64,000 nucleotides of DNA, taken from positions 186,001 through 250,000 of the forward strand of contig JAJCKG010000001.1 in NCBI GenBank assembly GCA_020558355.1, in the 5' to 3' direction. Both the position numbers and the translations under genes were made by a program. The notes beneath the pieces were generated by a model. It saw only the letters and a program-made list of their open reading frames with translations. It searched no databases and had not been told where the DNA came from. Below are positions 17,029 to 25,698 of the stretch, piece after piece. Each line of letters opens with the position of its first letter. Within the stretch, counting starts at the first letter, position 1. The DNA comes from a bacterium 210820-DFI.6.37 (GTDB taxonomy: Bacteria; Bacillota; Clostridia; Peptostreptococcales; Anaerovoracaceae).

Positions 17029-17949
17029 CTAGACTTCATTTAATAATTTGATAGCCTCGTAGAAACTACGCTTACTTTCAGGAAAAACGGGCATCGAAGA
17101 ATAGCCATGCATCATTTCGGGTTGAATGTGTATACGCAACCTGTCCCCAACGCCCGCTCTTTCATATGCTATTCTGTAAGCCCTTGCGTTGCCCGCACAT
17201 ACTTCTTCCGCAAAATACATGTATGTTTCCGGCGCGTTATGAAAATCCATATGAATGGGGCAATATGTATCTTTCGGCGTTTTCTGACCATAGGAAGCTA
17301 TTTTACCAATTCCACGAAACGCGCTTACATCAAAAAGCGGATCTTTCCGCGCGTATTTCTCCATTTCCACCCAATCTTCGTTGGTGTCAGGCACGCCTGC
17401 TGGCGAATTCGCAATAAAGAGTTTTGGCATATCAACAGGAGATTCGCTTCTGTTAATCTGATTTATAACACCTGCGGCAAACAATCCACCCATAGAATCT
17501 CCCACAATTGCAATATGCTCCGCGCCATACTTTTCAACCATTTTACAATATGTTTCATAAATTACCTTTAAAGTAGTTGTAATATTTACCTCCGTGATGG
17601 GCGGATAAATCGGATACCACACATCCATTCCGGTTCGGTCCCCATAGCCTCTTGCCATACCAAGCTCTGCCTTCCACTGTCTGGTGATACCGCCGTATAT
17701 AAACAAAATCGCTCTATCTTCTTTATTCTTTGTCTTCTTGCTTCTAATAATCAGACAAGGATAGCCTCTTACCTTTATTTCTTTGTACAAAGATTTCTTA
17801 TCGATAGGAAAAACAAACTTATTTTTCTCATTTATTCCCTTCGACTTCTCAAGTTCTTTCTCCACATCCGTTATTTTTGTTTTCATGAATGGAAAAATAA
17901 TGGTTGTAATTTTCAATATCCTATATGCAAATCTTCCCGCAAAACTCAT
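17029..17949 (-). CDS. alpha/beta hydrolase (lipase/esterase-like)
   Basis: The 306-residue product has an alpha/beta-hydrolase core with the nucleophile elbow GDSMGGLFA near residue 160, a preceding YGGITRQW oxyanion-type loop, and HGYSSMPVF near the C-terminus, which likely carries the catalytic His. This pattern resembles the hormone-sensitive lipase/acetyl esterase branch. The second ATG (17949) was chosen because it is 6 nt from GGAGG. The N-terminal 20 residues are hydrophobic and may anchor it. It is a single gene with no operon partner, and the substrate is unknown. Confidence 0.82.
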   Translation of the reverse strand: MSFAGRFAYRILKITTIIFPFMKTKITDVEKELEKSKGINEKNKFVFPIDKKSLYKEIKVRGYPCLIIRSKKTKNKEDRAILFIYGGITRQWKAELGMARGYGDRTGMDVWYPIYPPITEVNITTTLKVIYETYCKMVEKYGAEHIAIVGDSMGGLFAAGVINQINRSESPVDMPKLFIANSPAGVPDTNEDWVEMEKYARKDPLFDVSAFRGIGKIASYGQKTPKDTYCPIHMDFHNAPETYMYFAEEVCAGNARAYRIAYERAGVGDRLRIHIQPEMMHGYSSMPVFPESKRSFYEAIKLLNEV

Positions 17950-18069
17950 ATTCATCCTCCTCTCGCAATCATATCAACAACACATGAAGCGAACAGAAAC
18001 CTCAAATTTTGCTAAACAGAGCAAATAATCTGTCACTTGTATGTCCTGATTTAATCTGCCAAAGGTTCT

Positions 18070-18462
18070 TTATTTTTCCACTTCTCTAAATTTTAAAACG
18101 CACTGCACCTCATCTCTTAACTCTTCGCTAAAGCCTTTCAGATCGTTTATATCAATGACGTCATCATTCACGAGTCGTACAATATCCCACTTCATATTTG
18201 TCTTGCGCAAAGATAAGAAAACTCCAGGTGTTTTCTTATCCTTTTTGATCTTGCCTTCCATTCCCCAGAATTTTGTGGAAGCAGGTTCATTGCTCAATAA
18301 ATAATCCAATACTGCAATTTCTTATATTTCTTTCTGAACAAAGCCATTGTTTTTCTTCTCATCTTTAAAGAGCTCATAGATATATGCCGGGCTTTCTAAA
18401 TATAATCCTGTATCAAAGTTTTCCAGCTTTTCATAGACTTCGGAAACAGTTATAGACTTTTT
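18070..18462 (-). pseudogene. nonsense-mutated small gene, start codon also lost
   Basis: A single frame encodes about 130 residues (ITVSEVYEKLENFDTGLY onward, through MKWDIVRLVNDD, to VLKFREVEK). It is interrupted by one in-frame TAA at 18322-18324, and a TAG stands where a start would be expected at 18463. The two halves read as one continuous protein, so this looks like a recently inactivated gene. Small DUF3791/DUF3990-like operon proteins have a similar size and character, but I cannot place it firmly. Confidence 0.65.
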
Positions 18463-18561
18463 CTATATTTTATATAATCCCATCCCCAAGGTCAATATCA
18501 TTTATATTACTGCGCCAATGCTATAACCTGCTAAGCTCGTTATTAATATTGTAACCGAAAA

Positions 18562-18604
18562 AAGCAAAATCGTGGTAGAAAAATCTACCGTAATTTTGCT
18601 TTTA
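18562..18604. terminator. bidirectional terminator after the Fic gene
   Basis: Complementary arms GCAAAAT...TGGTAGA and TCTACC...ATTTTGC form a hairpin flanked by T-rich sequence on both strands. It lies 45 bp past the Fic stop. The stretch 18463-18561 shows no gene. Confidence 0.75.
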
Positions 18605-18648
18605 ACTATACCTTGCATTCCTTTTACGCAGATATCCGGACTTTACCC

Positions 18649-19542
18649 TTAGTCCGGCAGTATCGCAAGATACGCGTCAAGTCTCTGATTGACATATCCC
18701 GCAAACAGGTCCTCCATAGTCTTAAGTCTATGCTTCGAATGATAGTCTTCAAAAGCATTATAGTAAGAGAGTCTGTCTATGAACTTAATGTCTATCGGGG
18801 GGAATCCCGCCTTCATAAGCTCCAGATTTACAAGAAGTCTTCCGGTTCTGCCATTGCCATCGATGAAAGGGTGTATTCTTTCAAACTCAATATGGAATCT
18901 GGCAAGCTTTGTTACAATATGGTCATTGCTCTCTTCATATTCTCTAAGAAGCTGTTCCATCATAGGATTAATAAGATAAGGTTGCGCCGGTTCATGCTTT
19001 GCCCCCATAATGCGAACTGGCACCCTGCGGTATACTCCGCGGTCATCCTTCTTGTCCGCAAGAACCAGATAATGAATCTGTTTGATGACGCTTTCAGTCA
19101 AAGGAGTATTTTCTTTTACGAGTTCCCTAACAAAATCAAAAGCTTCCTTATGGCCTACAGCCTCCATATGGTCCTTTAACGGCTTCTGATCAATAGTAAG
19201 ACCTCTAAGAACAAGGTCCGTCTCCCGCAAAGTAAGTGTATTCCCCTCAATCGCATTTGAGTTGTAAGTATATTCAACAGTAAATTCCTCGTTGAGCCTT
19301 TCAAGTTCCCCTTCAGTTAAAGGTCTGCGTCCATCTAATTCCTTTTTCTTTCTGTCAATCTGGCTAAGCAGACTTTCAGTTGATCTGAATCTTCCATCCG
19401 CGGGCTTTACGGCATCACCTGGTATTTTCCAGCCGCGTCCCTCCTGAAACGCTCCAGGAATCTTTCCCTCAGCGCACAGCGCGCGTATTCTTCTTTCTGA
19501 TATTCCCCATCTTTCCGCAACGGTTTTAACCGTGATGTACAT
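18649..19542 (-). CDS. Fic domain protein with N-terminal MerR/excisionase-like HTH
   Basis: This 297-residue Fic protein starts at 19542, 8 nt from GGAGG. Residues 1-50 (VKTVAERWGISERRIRAL) form a winged-helix DNA-binding domain. SNAIEGN near residue 95 is the class II inhibitory motif [S/T]xxxE[G/N]. The catalytic loop HPFIDGNGRTGR lies near residue 210, with the His and phosphate-binding residues intact. Fic proteins AMPylate Tyr/Thr/Ser residues of target proteins. With an HTH this class is often regulatory or acts as a self-limited toxin. It sits alone in the accessory zone with no antitoxin gene. Confidence 0.92.
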   Translation of the reverse strand: MYITVKTVAERWGISERRIRALCAEGKIPGAFQEGRGWKIPGDAVKPADGRFRSTESLLSQIDRKKKELDGRRPLTEGELERLNEEFTVEYTYNSNAIEGNTLTLRETDLVLRGLTIDQKPLKDHMEAVGHKEAFDFVRELVKENTPLTESVIKQIHYLVLADKKDDRGVYRRVPVRIMGAKHEPAQPYLINPMMEQLLREYEESNDHIVTKLARFHIEFERIHPFIDGNGRTGRLLVNLELMKAGFPPIDIKFIDRLSYYNAFEDYHSKHRLKTMEDLFAGYVNQRLDAYLAILPD

Positions 19543-20015
19543 TCCATCCACCTCCATCCTAGTCAACAGTATATCAGTTTTACGGAACAATACAACCGCT
19601 ATCGGAATAATATTTTGTCAAGTTGCGGAACAATACCGTCAGACATAAAGGGTTACTGATTCAACTTGTATTTAGTTCCTCTGCCCTTTCCTAACGTGAT
19701 GATATATTTCAATGTATTTATTATGCCAGCTTTTCATTTTTCTAAACACTGCAGGCAAATAGCACCTGCTCGATATTTTTCATCTATTTGGTAAGGCGCA
19801 TACTAGTCGAGATATTACCAGCTACTGTAGTATTTTTTAGTATGCTCAGCAGTCTGAGGAATATATCTGGTCCAATTTGTCCACAACGCCCAGGCCAATC
19901 GGGAAGCAATCAGGCGGCGATTGGCATTTCGCACCATGGGTATTATGGTTACGATAAAACTGAACGACCTCCTCTGCCGATACACTAAAGTCAGGGTATT
20001 TGTCGTTCAGCTGAC

Positions 20016-21113
20016 TTATCGACCCATCTTCTCAATTCCTCGCAGGCTGTCAACAGTCTTCTGGGCAACCATATCTTTGGTTGCGATAAGTCTCTGTTTC
20101 AATGAACCCGCGTCTTTTGCTGTTCCATTATCCCTTGAAAAAATGTCTCTAACATGAGGATCGCTCTCTAGGTCAATCATCACTGCTGAATCCGGCTTAT
20201 TGGCTCTTTCAATGGTTGCATTGTCTACTATATCGCCTATTTCCGGTTCTTCCGCCTTGATTTTTTGTGCTGAATCGGATATACTATTTTTAACAAAAGA
20301 ATTTAGGTCTGAAGGTAACGACGTAGGGTTTTGCCCTACAGTCGGGGGTTTCCCTGCGTTAGTATCAGCTAAATCCTTAATAGGACTTGATTTCGCTCCT
20401 TTTGCGGTGGGTACTGGACCCACGTCGGCATTAGGGGTAGAGATCAAGTGTATTTTCTTTGTGCCCGTCTGCCCCGCCTTGATTTTTTTCGCTGAATCGG
20501 ATATACTGCTATTGAAAGCATCCGTGTAAGCGTTATCGGACGTCGAGGCAAGGGCATCTGTATTTGCCGTATACGGGGCTTTTTCTTTTTTTGCCGTATT
20601 CATATAGGCACTCAATACTCTAACTTCTTTTTTAGATGTATCCGCAACCGCTTCAACTACATAAACATGCCCATCCACTCTTTTTTCGTATGTAATAAGT
20701 GGCGCAGGTTTCATTTCTTTATCAAGGTAAGCATTTGTAAATTGTGGCTTTCCTTTGTCATTTACTGTCCTTTTTATATTATCATAGTTTTCAACAACAT
20801 ACCAAATTCTGCCAATATCGTTAACATCCGCCATTGTATGGTCAGCTTGTCCTTTTATACCATATCTGCGTTCAATATGTTCCAAGTCATTTATACCTAT
20901 AGAATGCGTATAGCCATCTACATTTTTTTCCGTTAATTGTTCTATTTTGTCAGATTCGCCCCTTTTTATCCCACCAAATTTATGACGTTCTCTTCTAAGG
21001 TAGGTAGTCTTCGTATTGCCATTTGCCGTAGATTTTGGTATATTATTTACAGAAGGCGATTTTGCGGCGGACAGTAAGGTGTTGGGGCTTTGGCTCCCAC
21101 TGGTTACCGACAT
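20016..21113 (-). pseudogene. fragment of a large phage/conjugative-element protein (middle part)
   Basis: This open frame of 365 codons has a central TYLRRERHKFGGIKRG and RIWYVVENYDNI region that resembles the nuclease-like C-terminal modules found on giant phage minor-head or conjugative-element proteins (PBECR-like), followed by low-complexity linkers. The unit SISDSAxKIKA occurs twice. The frame is joined by frameshifts to 21104-21451 upstream and to a downstream remnant at about 19850-20036 (SQLNDKYPDFSVSAEEVV). No ribosome site precedes it. It is best read as a decayed piece of a mobile element. Confidence 0.6.
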
Positions 21114-21451
21114 CGTCTTTTTTCCGTCTTAGAGTTAGTTGCGGCCTTTGCGTTTTCTCTGAACTTATTAAGCTCCTTTGCTTCATCCGCATCCAGCTTT
21201 TTCCCCGCTTTGGATTTAACAACCACTGACTTGAGCTTAGTTTCATCAATGCCTTTAAGAAGGCGCACTCCTCCTATAACTCCTCCAAGCCCTGCATCCA
21301 TAGCAGTATTCACGGCAAGATTCTTAGCAAAATCCTTAACGCTCTCACTGTTTTCTACTACATCCGCAAGATTCATTGGAAGCCCAGAGGAAATAAAAAT
21401 TGTGCTCCAATCTCTCGAAGCTGCCGCAGAAGACGAACCGGAAATTTGCAT
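21104..21451 (-). pseudogene. upstream frameshifted segment of the same mobile-element protein
   Basis: A frame of about 115 codons contains an Ala/Gly/Lys-rich region (KNLAVNTAMDAGLGGVIGG) that runs into the following fragment through a frameshift near 21110. The preceding 21460-21600 reads as short scraps in several frames. There is no start signal. Confidence 0.5.
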
Positions 21452-21599
21452 TTCTTACCTGCGCCGCCTGATGGCACACCAGAAAGAACGCAGGCTGGTT
21501 GCCGGTTCAAAGTGGAAGAATACCAAAAATCGACTTGTTTTATCTGGAAAGTTGAATCTAAAATCGTTTTTACGTCAATTGCCCTTTTCAAAGAAAAAG

Positions 21600-21619
21600 A
21601 ACGTTGAAATTTCAACGTT
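21600..21619. repeat. perfect 20-bp palindrome
   Basis: AACGTTGAAATTTCAACGTT is self-complementary over all 20 bases and directly abuts the 13-bp repeat of the ssrA 3' end. It may be an operator or a recombinase/integration-associated site of the decayed element. Confidence 0.7.
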
Positions 21620-21632
21620 CCATTGGTGGAGA
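21620..21632. repeat. 13-bp direct repeat of the ssrA 3' end (candidate att remnant)
   Basis: CCATTGGTGGAGA occurs here and at 22867-22879, where it spans the 3' CCA and acceptor stem of tmRNA. Both copies have the same orientation, 1247 bp apart. tmRNA genes are classic integration targets. Confidence 0.5.
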
Positions 21633-21743
21633 CGCTGGGATTACGAAAACGCTGTCACCGTTGATATTACTTAACGGCAGGCTTTTAATTTTGGCCCGTC
21701 TCCAATTACGTCTCCAATTAAAGCCTATACTGCATACTTAACC

Positions 21744-22327
21744 TTATATATGATATTTGGTCCCTCTGCCTTTTCCTTCAATCACAACGATTCCTCTATT
21801 CGCCATTGATTTAAGTAATGCAGTAACCTTTGATTTTCCAAATTCCACATAAGGAGTAATTTCGCTAATGGACTTATACATGTTTTTACTTAACAGTGCA
21901 TAAACTTTTCTCTCATCATCTGATAAATCCATCTGAGTATCTGTAATTGGAAGGATCACTTTTATTGCATTTTCTGATACTTCAAAACGTGGTTTTGTAG
22001 TACTCGATGAATATAACTGTTTGATTCTGATAATGCCTGTTCCAAATACTTCCACTATATTCAATCTGTAAAATATCTGGGCAATAATCTGATTTCTAAG
22101 AACAGAAATTCTCCCGGAGAGATATTCCTCTTCCGATATTCCTCCGGGAAGCCCTCCCGGCGAAATAACTTCAATTCTATCATCAAACATTAAAACCCGA
22201 ATCTGTGAATTTATGTCCCACACACGATGAATCAAAGCATTTGCAACAGCCTCCCTAAATGCTGCTTCAGGAATCAATTCAACTTTGTTATTTTTTCTTT
22301 AAATTCTAATTGCTTTGTCTCTCTCAT
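21744..22327 (-). pseudogene. internally deleted AlbA_2/Schlafen-type ATP-binding gene
   Basis: The ATG at 22327 starts MRETKQLEFKEKIT, the typical N-terminus of AlbA_2 (divergent AAA-4) proteins, but stops after 17 codons. Sixteen bases on, another frame resumes at VELIPEAAFREAVANAL, the HATPase-like middle of the family. It continues to an intact C-terminal winged helix ending GRGTKYHI. The roughly 200 residues between are missing, so this is one gene with an internal deletion. Relatives are thought to act in transcriptional or defence functions. Confidence 0.75.
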
Positions 22328-22541
22328 GCCCAACTTCCTCAAATCCTATTCTTTCTCTCTTTGAATAAATTATACTCAATTACAATCTCAAATTCAATCG
22401 TATTTTTTACGATTGAATTTGCGCCCAAATAGACAACAAATATTGCTCACCTCATTTTTTCTATATGAGGACATTCTTCACGCCTTAATTGCAATTTACT
22501 AGCAGATAATTCGTATTAAAATTCAGCGATTTCGTTGCAAG

Positions 22542-22651
22542 AACAAAGTCGGCTTCGCCGATTTATGTTCAGCGGTAGACTTTGTTGATATTCCGGAAAT
22601 ATCGAAAACGATATTTCCTACATAATAAAAAAACCACTCCTTACGGAATGG
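22542..22651. repeat. REP-like structured repeat, copy B (inverted relative to A)
   Basis: AACAAAGTC/GACTTTGTT (22542-22586), a perfect 10-bp stem GGAAATATCG/CGATATTTCC (22595-22618) and a terminator-like CCACTCC/GGAATGG stem (22634-22651) repeat the order of copy A on the opposite strand. Between 22328 and 22541 I see no gene. Confidence 0.8.
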
Positions 22652-22690
22652 CTATGTATAGATTTTCATCAAAAAACTATTAACTTTATT

Positions 22691-22845
22691 CTACATGCTT
22701 AATATTTTAATAATCAGCTCATCTACAGGGTCGGTATATCGTCTCTGATTTATCAGTTCGTTCTTCATATCAATCAGGCTCTTTAACACTATTCTCTGTT
22801 CCTCATATGTGAGGTGAATTTTCTCTGCAATATAAAAGCTCGGAA
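22691..22845 (-). pseudogene. truncated small ORF remnant downstream of ssrA
   Basis: A frame reading IHLTYEEQRIVLKSLIDMK and ending ELIIKILSM resembles small clostridial mobile-element proteins. It has no start codon, because its 5' end is replaced by the tmRNA terminator. It is followed by the terminator-like stem of REP copy B. Confidence 0.5.
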
Positions 22846-22866
22846 CACATCAGCATTCCGAGCCTG
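22840..22866 (-). terminator. terminator of ssrA
   Basis: On the minus strand GCTCGGAA and TTCCGAGC arms are followed by TTTTATATT, only a few bases after the tmRNA CCA end. Confidence 0.8.
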
Positions 22867-22870
22867 CCAT

Positions 22871-23245
22871 TGGTGGAGATGGCGAGAATCGAACTCGCGT
22901 CCGAAAGCACTTCCGCGGGAGTTTCTCCGAGCGCAGCTTTTGTTTTAAAGCTTCGCCTCGGCAAACGCCCAAAAGCAGGCTTTTGCGTCAGCTATCCTGT
23001 TGTTCCCCTATGCTACCAGGAACTCACATAGAGTTTTCCTGTATAATTGATGCCAGACCTCCGGCCTACAGGTAAACCGAAGCTGACACGCACAGCTTAT
23101 AACTGCTTACGCAGCCATAGCCATTGGTGCGAAATTATTATTCTTTTTAGCGTTTATATTTAACGTGTCCTTTTTAACGCAGACTGGACAAACTGCGGCT
23201 CGCTTCTCCGGCTTCACTACCCCCGTCGAAACCAAAGACATCCCC
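22871..23245 (-). ncRNA. ssrA: tmRNA
   Basis: This 375-nt minus-strand RNA runs from GGGGATG (23245-23239) to CATCTCCACCA at 22871. The ends pair as a 7-bp acceptor stem with encoded CCA, and the T-arm GTTCGATTC is visible. The tag frame reads AKKNNNFAPMAMAA and stops with TAA. It rescues stalled ribosomes together with SmpB, which is encoded about 370 bp upstream on the same strand. The tag ends in MAA rather than the common LAA. Confidence 0.96.
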
Positions 23246-23314
23246 AAATCAGAGCGGGCGTCGCTGGCCCGCTGACTTCTTTTATGATTATACCACAAAA
23301 TTCTGGATTTGAAA

Positions 23315-23602
23315 CTAAACTTCTTTTACATCCTGAATTTTTTCTTCCAGTTCCTCGATCAGTTCCTTCTGCGCTTTGATTTCCTCGCACATGGCGCCGA
23401 CAGCCGCGTCTACCGCAGTACCCTCCATGTATTGCTCAAAATAATACTGACCGATTTTCTTTTCTTTAGAAGATATCTCCGCTTTGGCAGAGCTGATCTT
23501 CGCCTTCAGTTTTCCTATTTCAACCAGGTCACCGGCTTTATCAGCAGCTCTTCCCGCTGTATTTTTAGCAACCTTTCCCGCTTTATTGAAAAAATCCTGC
23601 AT
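23315..23602 (-). CDS. 95-residue coiled-coil protein of unknown function
   Basis: The product starts MQDFFNKAGKVAKNTAGRA and has an N-terminal amphipathic Ala/Lys stretch followed by a coiled coil (IGKLKAKISSAKAEISSKE) and a C-terminal Glu-rich helix (IEELEEKIQDVKEV). Similar small proteins next to housekeeping genes are common in Clostridia, often with a C-terminal zinc ribbon that this one lacks. It lies 13 bp after smpB and just before ssrA, so it is probably cotranscribed with smpB. Its function is not known to me. Confidence 0.75.
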   Translation of the reverse strand: MQDFFNKAGKVAKNTAGRAADKAGDLVEIGKLKAKISSAKAEISSKEKKIGQYYFEQYMEGTAVDAAVGAMCEEIKAQKELIEELEEKIQDVKEV

Positions 23603-23615
23603 TTTCCTACCTCCA

Positions 23616-24068
23616 TTATTTCCTCATTGCCTGCTGCATCCTTCTGTCAGCGTCTCTCTTTGCAATCGTGTTTCTCTTGTCATAATCTTTCTTGCCACGC
23701 GCCACGGCCAACTCCAGTTTAGCCCGGCCTTTTTCATTAATATACATCCGAAGAGGCACTAATGTCAAACCTTTTAATGTAGTATATCCAATTAATTTCT
23801 GAATTTCCCGCTTATGTAACAGCAGCTTCCTCTCTCTGAGAGGATCCACATTAAAACGGTTGCCGTGGTCGTAGGGACTGATATGCATCCCGTAGATTAT
23901 AAGCTCTCCATCCTCAATTTTCGCGTAGCTTTCCTTAATGTTGACCTTTCCCTGACGGATGGATTTGATTTCTGTTCCTGTTAAAACGATTCCCGCTTCG
24001 TAGGTGTCCTCTATAAAATAATCATGTCTTGCCTTTTTATTATTGGCTACTACCTTTATCCCGCTCAT
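23616..24068 (-). CDS. smpB: SsrA-binding protein
   Basis: The 150-residue protein has all SmpB hallmarks: [27 protein letters not shown] at the N-terminus, [18 protein letters not shown] in the middle, and a basic C-terminal tail rich in KR and KRDADRRMQ. It binds the tRNA-like domain of tmRNA and places it in the ribosomal A site. It is the last classical gene before ssrA and follows a signal peptidase gene by 14 bp. Confidence 0.97.
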   Translation of the reverse strand: MSGIKVVANNKKARHDYFIEDTYEAGIVLTGTEIKSIRQGKVNIKESYAKIEDGELIIYGMHISPYDHGNRFNVDPLRERKLLLHKREIQKLIGYTTLKGLTLVPLRMYINEKGRAKLELAVARGKKDYDKRNTIAKRDADRRMQQAMRK

Positions 24069-24082
24069 GATTCACTTTCCCT

Positions 24083-24577
24083 CTATTTAAAACAAACTTT
24101 CCCTATTATTTCTGAAGTATCCAAAAGCCCCACTGCCTGATCCCGGCTGTCCAGCGCATAGCTTCTGCTGTCACTCAGCACGAAAATTTTATCCCGGCCG
24201 ATTGTGATCGGATCCATAGCTTCCAAATAAACCGGACTGGCGGCATACGCGTCATCCCGATTTCCGTTGACATACAACACTCCGTCCCTGATTTCCACCT
24301 GATCCCCTTCTGTGGCTATGACCCGTTTTATCAGGATGCTTCCCTCTCCGTCCTCACTGTAAACATTGCAGGGAAAAGCCACTACATCTCCCGCTTTCGG
24401 CTGGCGGAAATAATAGAACAGCCTGCTGATCAATACCCGGTCGCCCTTTTCAATCGAAGGGGCCATAGACGCGCCCTGTACCCGCGTCACACTAAAGCTG
24501 CAGGTCACCGCAAGCGCCGCTAGTATACCTAAAATTGCCGCTGTAAAAAACAGGGCTGTTTTCTTTCCGGTCTTCAT
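24083..24577 (-). CDS. signal peptidase I (third tandem copy)
   Basis: This type I signal peptidase of 164 residues has one N-terminal membrane segment. The nucleophile Ser37 lies in GASMAPS and the general base Lys84 in ILIKRVIATEGD. The box-E motif is SDSRSYALDSR instead of the usual GDNR. The Ser/Lys dyad is intact, so it should cleave signal peptides at the outer membrane face. It is the last of three adjacent lep genes and sits immediately upstream of smpB. Confidence 0.92.
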   Translation of the reverse strand: MKTGKKTALFFTAAILGILAALAVTCSFSVTRVQGASMAPSIEKGDRVLISRLFYYFRQPKAGDVVAFPCNVYSEDGEGSILIKRVIATEGDQVEIRDGVLYVNGNRDDAYAASPVYLEAMDPITIGRDKIFVLSDSRSYALDSRDQAVGLLDTSEIIGKVCFK

Positions 24578-24627
24578 TACAATCGATTTCCTCTTTTCTT
24601 TTGCGTATGTATGAAGACCGAAATCGT

Positions 24628-25140
24628 TTAATATAATCCGCCGATCTCATTGAAAGGATAAAGCCGCACGAAGGCTTTTCCCATAACCTGACTTTCATCT
24701 ACACAGCCCACTTCCTCAGATCGGCTGTCCACACTGACTCTGCGGTTATCTCCCATTACAAAGAGCTTCCCTTCTGGAACGGTAAAGTCGATCAGCTCTC
24801 CCGGAGTTTCCCCCTCCAAGGTATAATCCTCCTGGAGCTGGACCCCGTTCAGCGTCACTGTCCCATTCTGTATGGTTATCGTATCGCCCGGAAGGCCGAT
24901 GATTCTTTTAATCAGCAGCTTCTTATCCCCGTTTTCATTTTCCAGATCGGATTTAAAAACTATGATATCTCCCCGTTTTTCATCGCCAAACCGGTAAGCC
25001 TGCTTATTGACCAGAAGGTAATTGTTTTCATACAGAGTAGGCTGCATGGAACTTTCCTTTACGATCGTAGGTTTGATAACCATTGTAATCGCAATAACAA
25101 TAACCAGTGCTACAATAATGTCTCTTATTAAGCCTTTCAT
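24628..25140 (-). CDS. lepB: signal peptidase I (second tandem copy)
   Basis: At 170 residues this is a canonical Gram-positive signal peptidase I. It has an N-terminal membrane helix, Ser31 in ESSMQPTL, Lys78 in LIKRIIGLPGD and the GDNRRVSVDSR box. It cleaves Sec and Tat signal peptides. Its start codon directly abuts the stop of the degenerate copy, suggesting coupled translation. Confidence 0.95.
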   Translation of the reverse strand: MKGLIRDIIVALVIVIAITMVIKPTIVKESSMQPTLYENNYLLVNKQAYRFGDEKRGDIIVFKSDLENENGDKKLLIKRIIGLPGDTITIQNGTVTLNGVQLQEDYTLEGETPGELIDFTVPEGKLFVMGDNRRVSVDSRSEEVGCVDESQVMGKAFVRLYPFNEIGGLY

Positions 25141-25677
25141 TTAATGTACTCCCCCTATGTCTGATAGCGGCCATATTACAAATTTTGCGTTTCCTTTTAT
25201 TTCACGCATATCTACTGTTCCCAGCTTCTGGTTTCGGCTGTCCGCGGAACTCTCCGGATTGTCGGACAGCAAGAACACATCGTCTTCACTGACGGTAACC
25301 TTCATATTCGCTCCCGCGTAAGCTTTGCTTTGCTTCTGATATTCCTTCCCATTTCTGAAAACAGTTCCATCTTTGATTTCGATGGTATCGCCCGGAAGGC
25401 CTGCCACTCTGCTTATAATATTATCCTCTGAAACCTCCGGCGCGTAAGTTTTTTCGAGAACAACGATCTGTCCCAGCTCCGGCTCGCCCCGCTTTGCCGA
25501 ATAAGAGGTCTTGGTTACCACCAGAACCTGTCCGTCTTTTAGCGCTGGCTCCATACCGGACCCTTCGTTGACTTCCGGAGCTACAAACATCGTCAGTACA
25601 AAAGCCAGAACAGCCGCGACTATGTAAGGCCGATATCTGCGTCTCCAGTTTATATCCTGCTGACTATACTGTGCCAT
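25141..25677 (-). CDS. signal peptidase I paralogue lacking both catalytic residues
   Basis: The 178-residue product keeps the family fold: a basic N-terminus, one membrane helix, AGLPGDTIEI, and DNPESSADSR in box E. However, the nucleophile position is Gly41 (GSGMEP instead of GSSMEP) and the general-base position is Ser89 (IISRVAGLPGD instead of IKR). The frame is intact with a good ribosome site, so it is not an obvious pseudogene. It is the first gene of the lep trio. It is likely a non-catalytic partner or decoy, since hydrolysis by the usual dyad is impossible. Confidence 0.88.
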   Translation of the reverse strand: MAQYSQQDINWRRRYRPYIVAAVLAFVLTMFVAPEVNEGSGMEPALKDGQVLVVTKTSYSAKRGEPELGQIVVLEKTYAPEVSEDNIISRVAGLPGDTIEIKDGTVFRNGKEYQKQSKAYAGANMKVTVSEDDVFLLSDNPESSADSRNQKLGTVDMREIKGNAKFVIWPLSDIGGVH

Positions 25678-25698
25678 TTCCCGCTCCTTATTCTTATC

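Noticed and set aside
21620..21680. Possible tRNA or second tmRNA-like 3' end
   Set aside because: Only 13 bases match; no T-arm or acceptor stem can be folded from the flanking sequence.
15130..22651. Repeats considered as a CRISPR array
   Set aside because: Only two inverted copies 7.4 kb apart, with no regular spacers and no cas genes.
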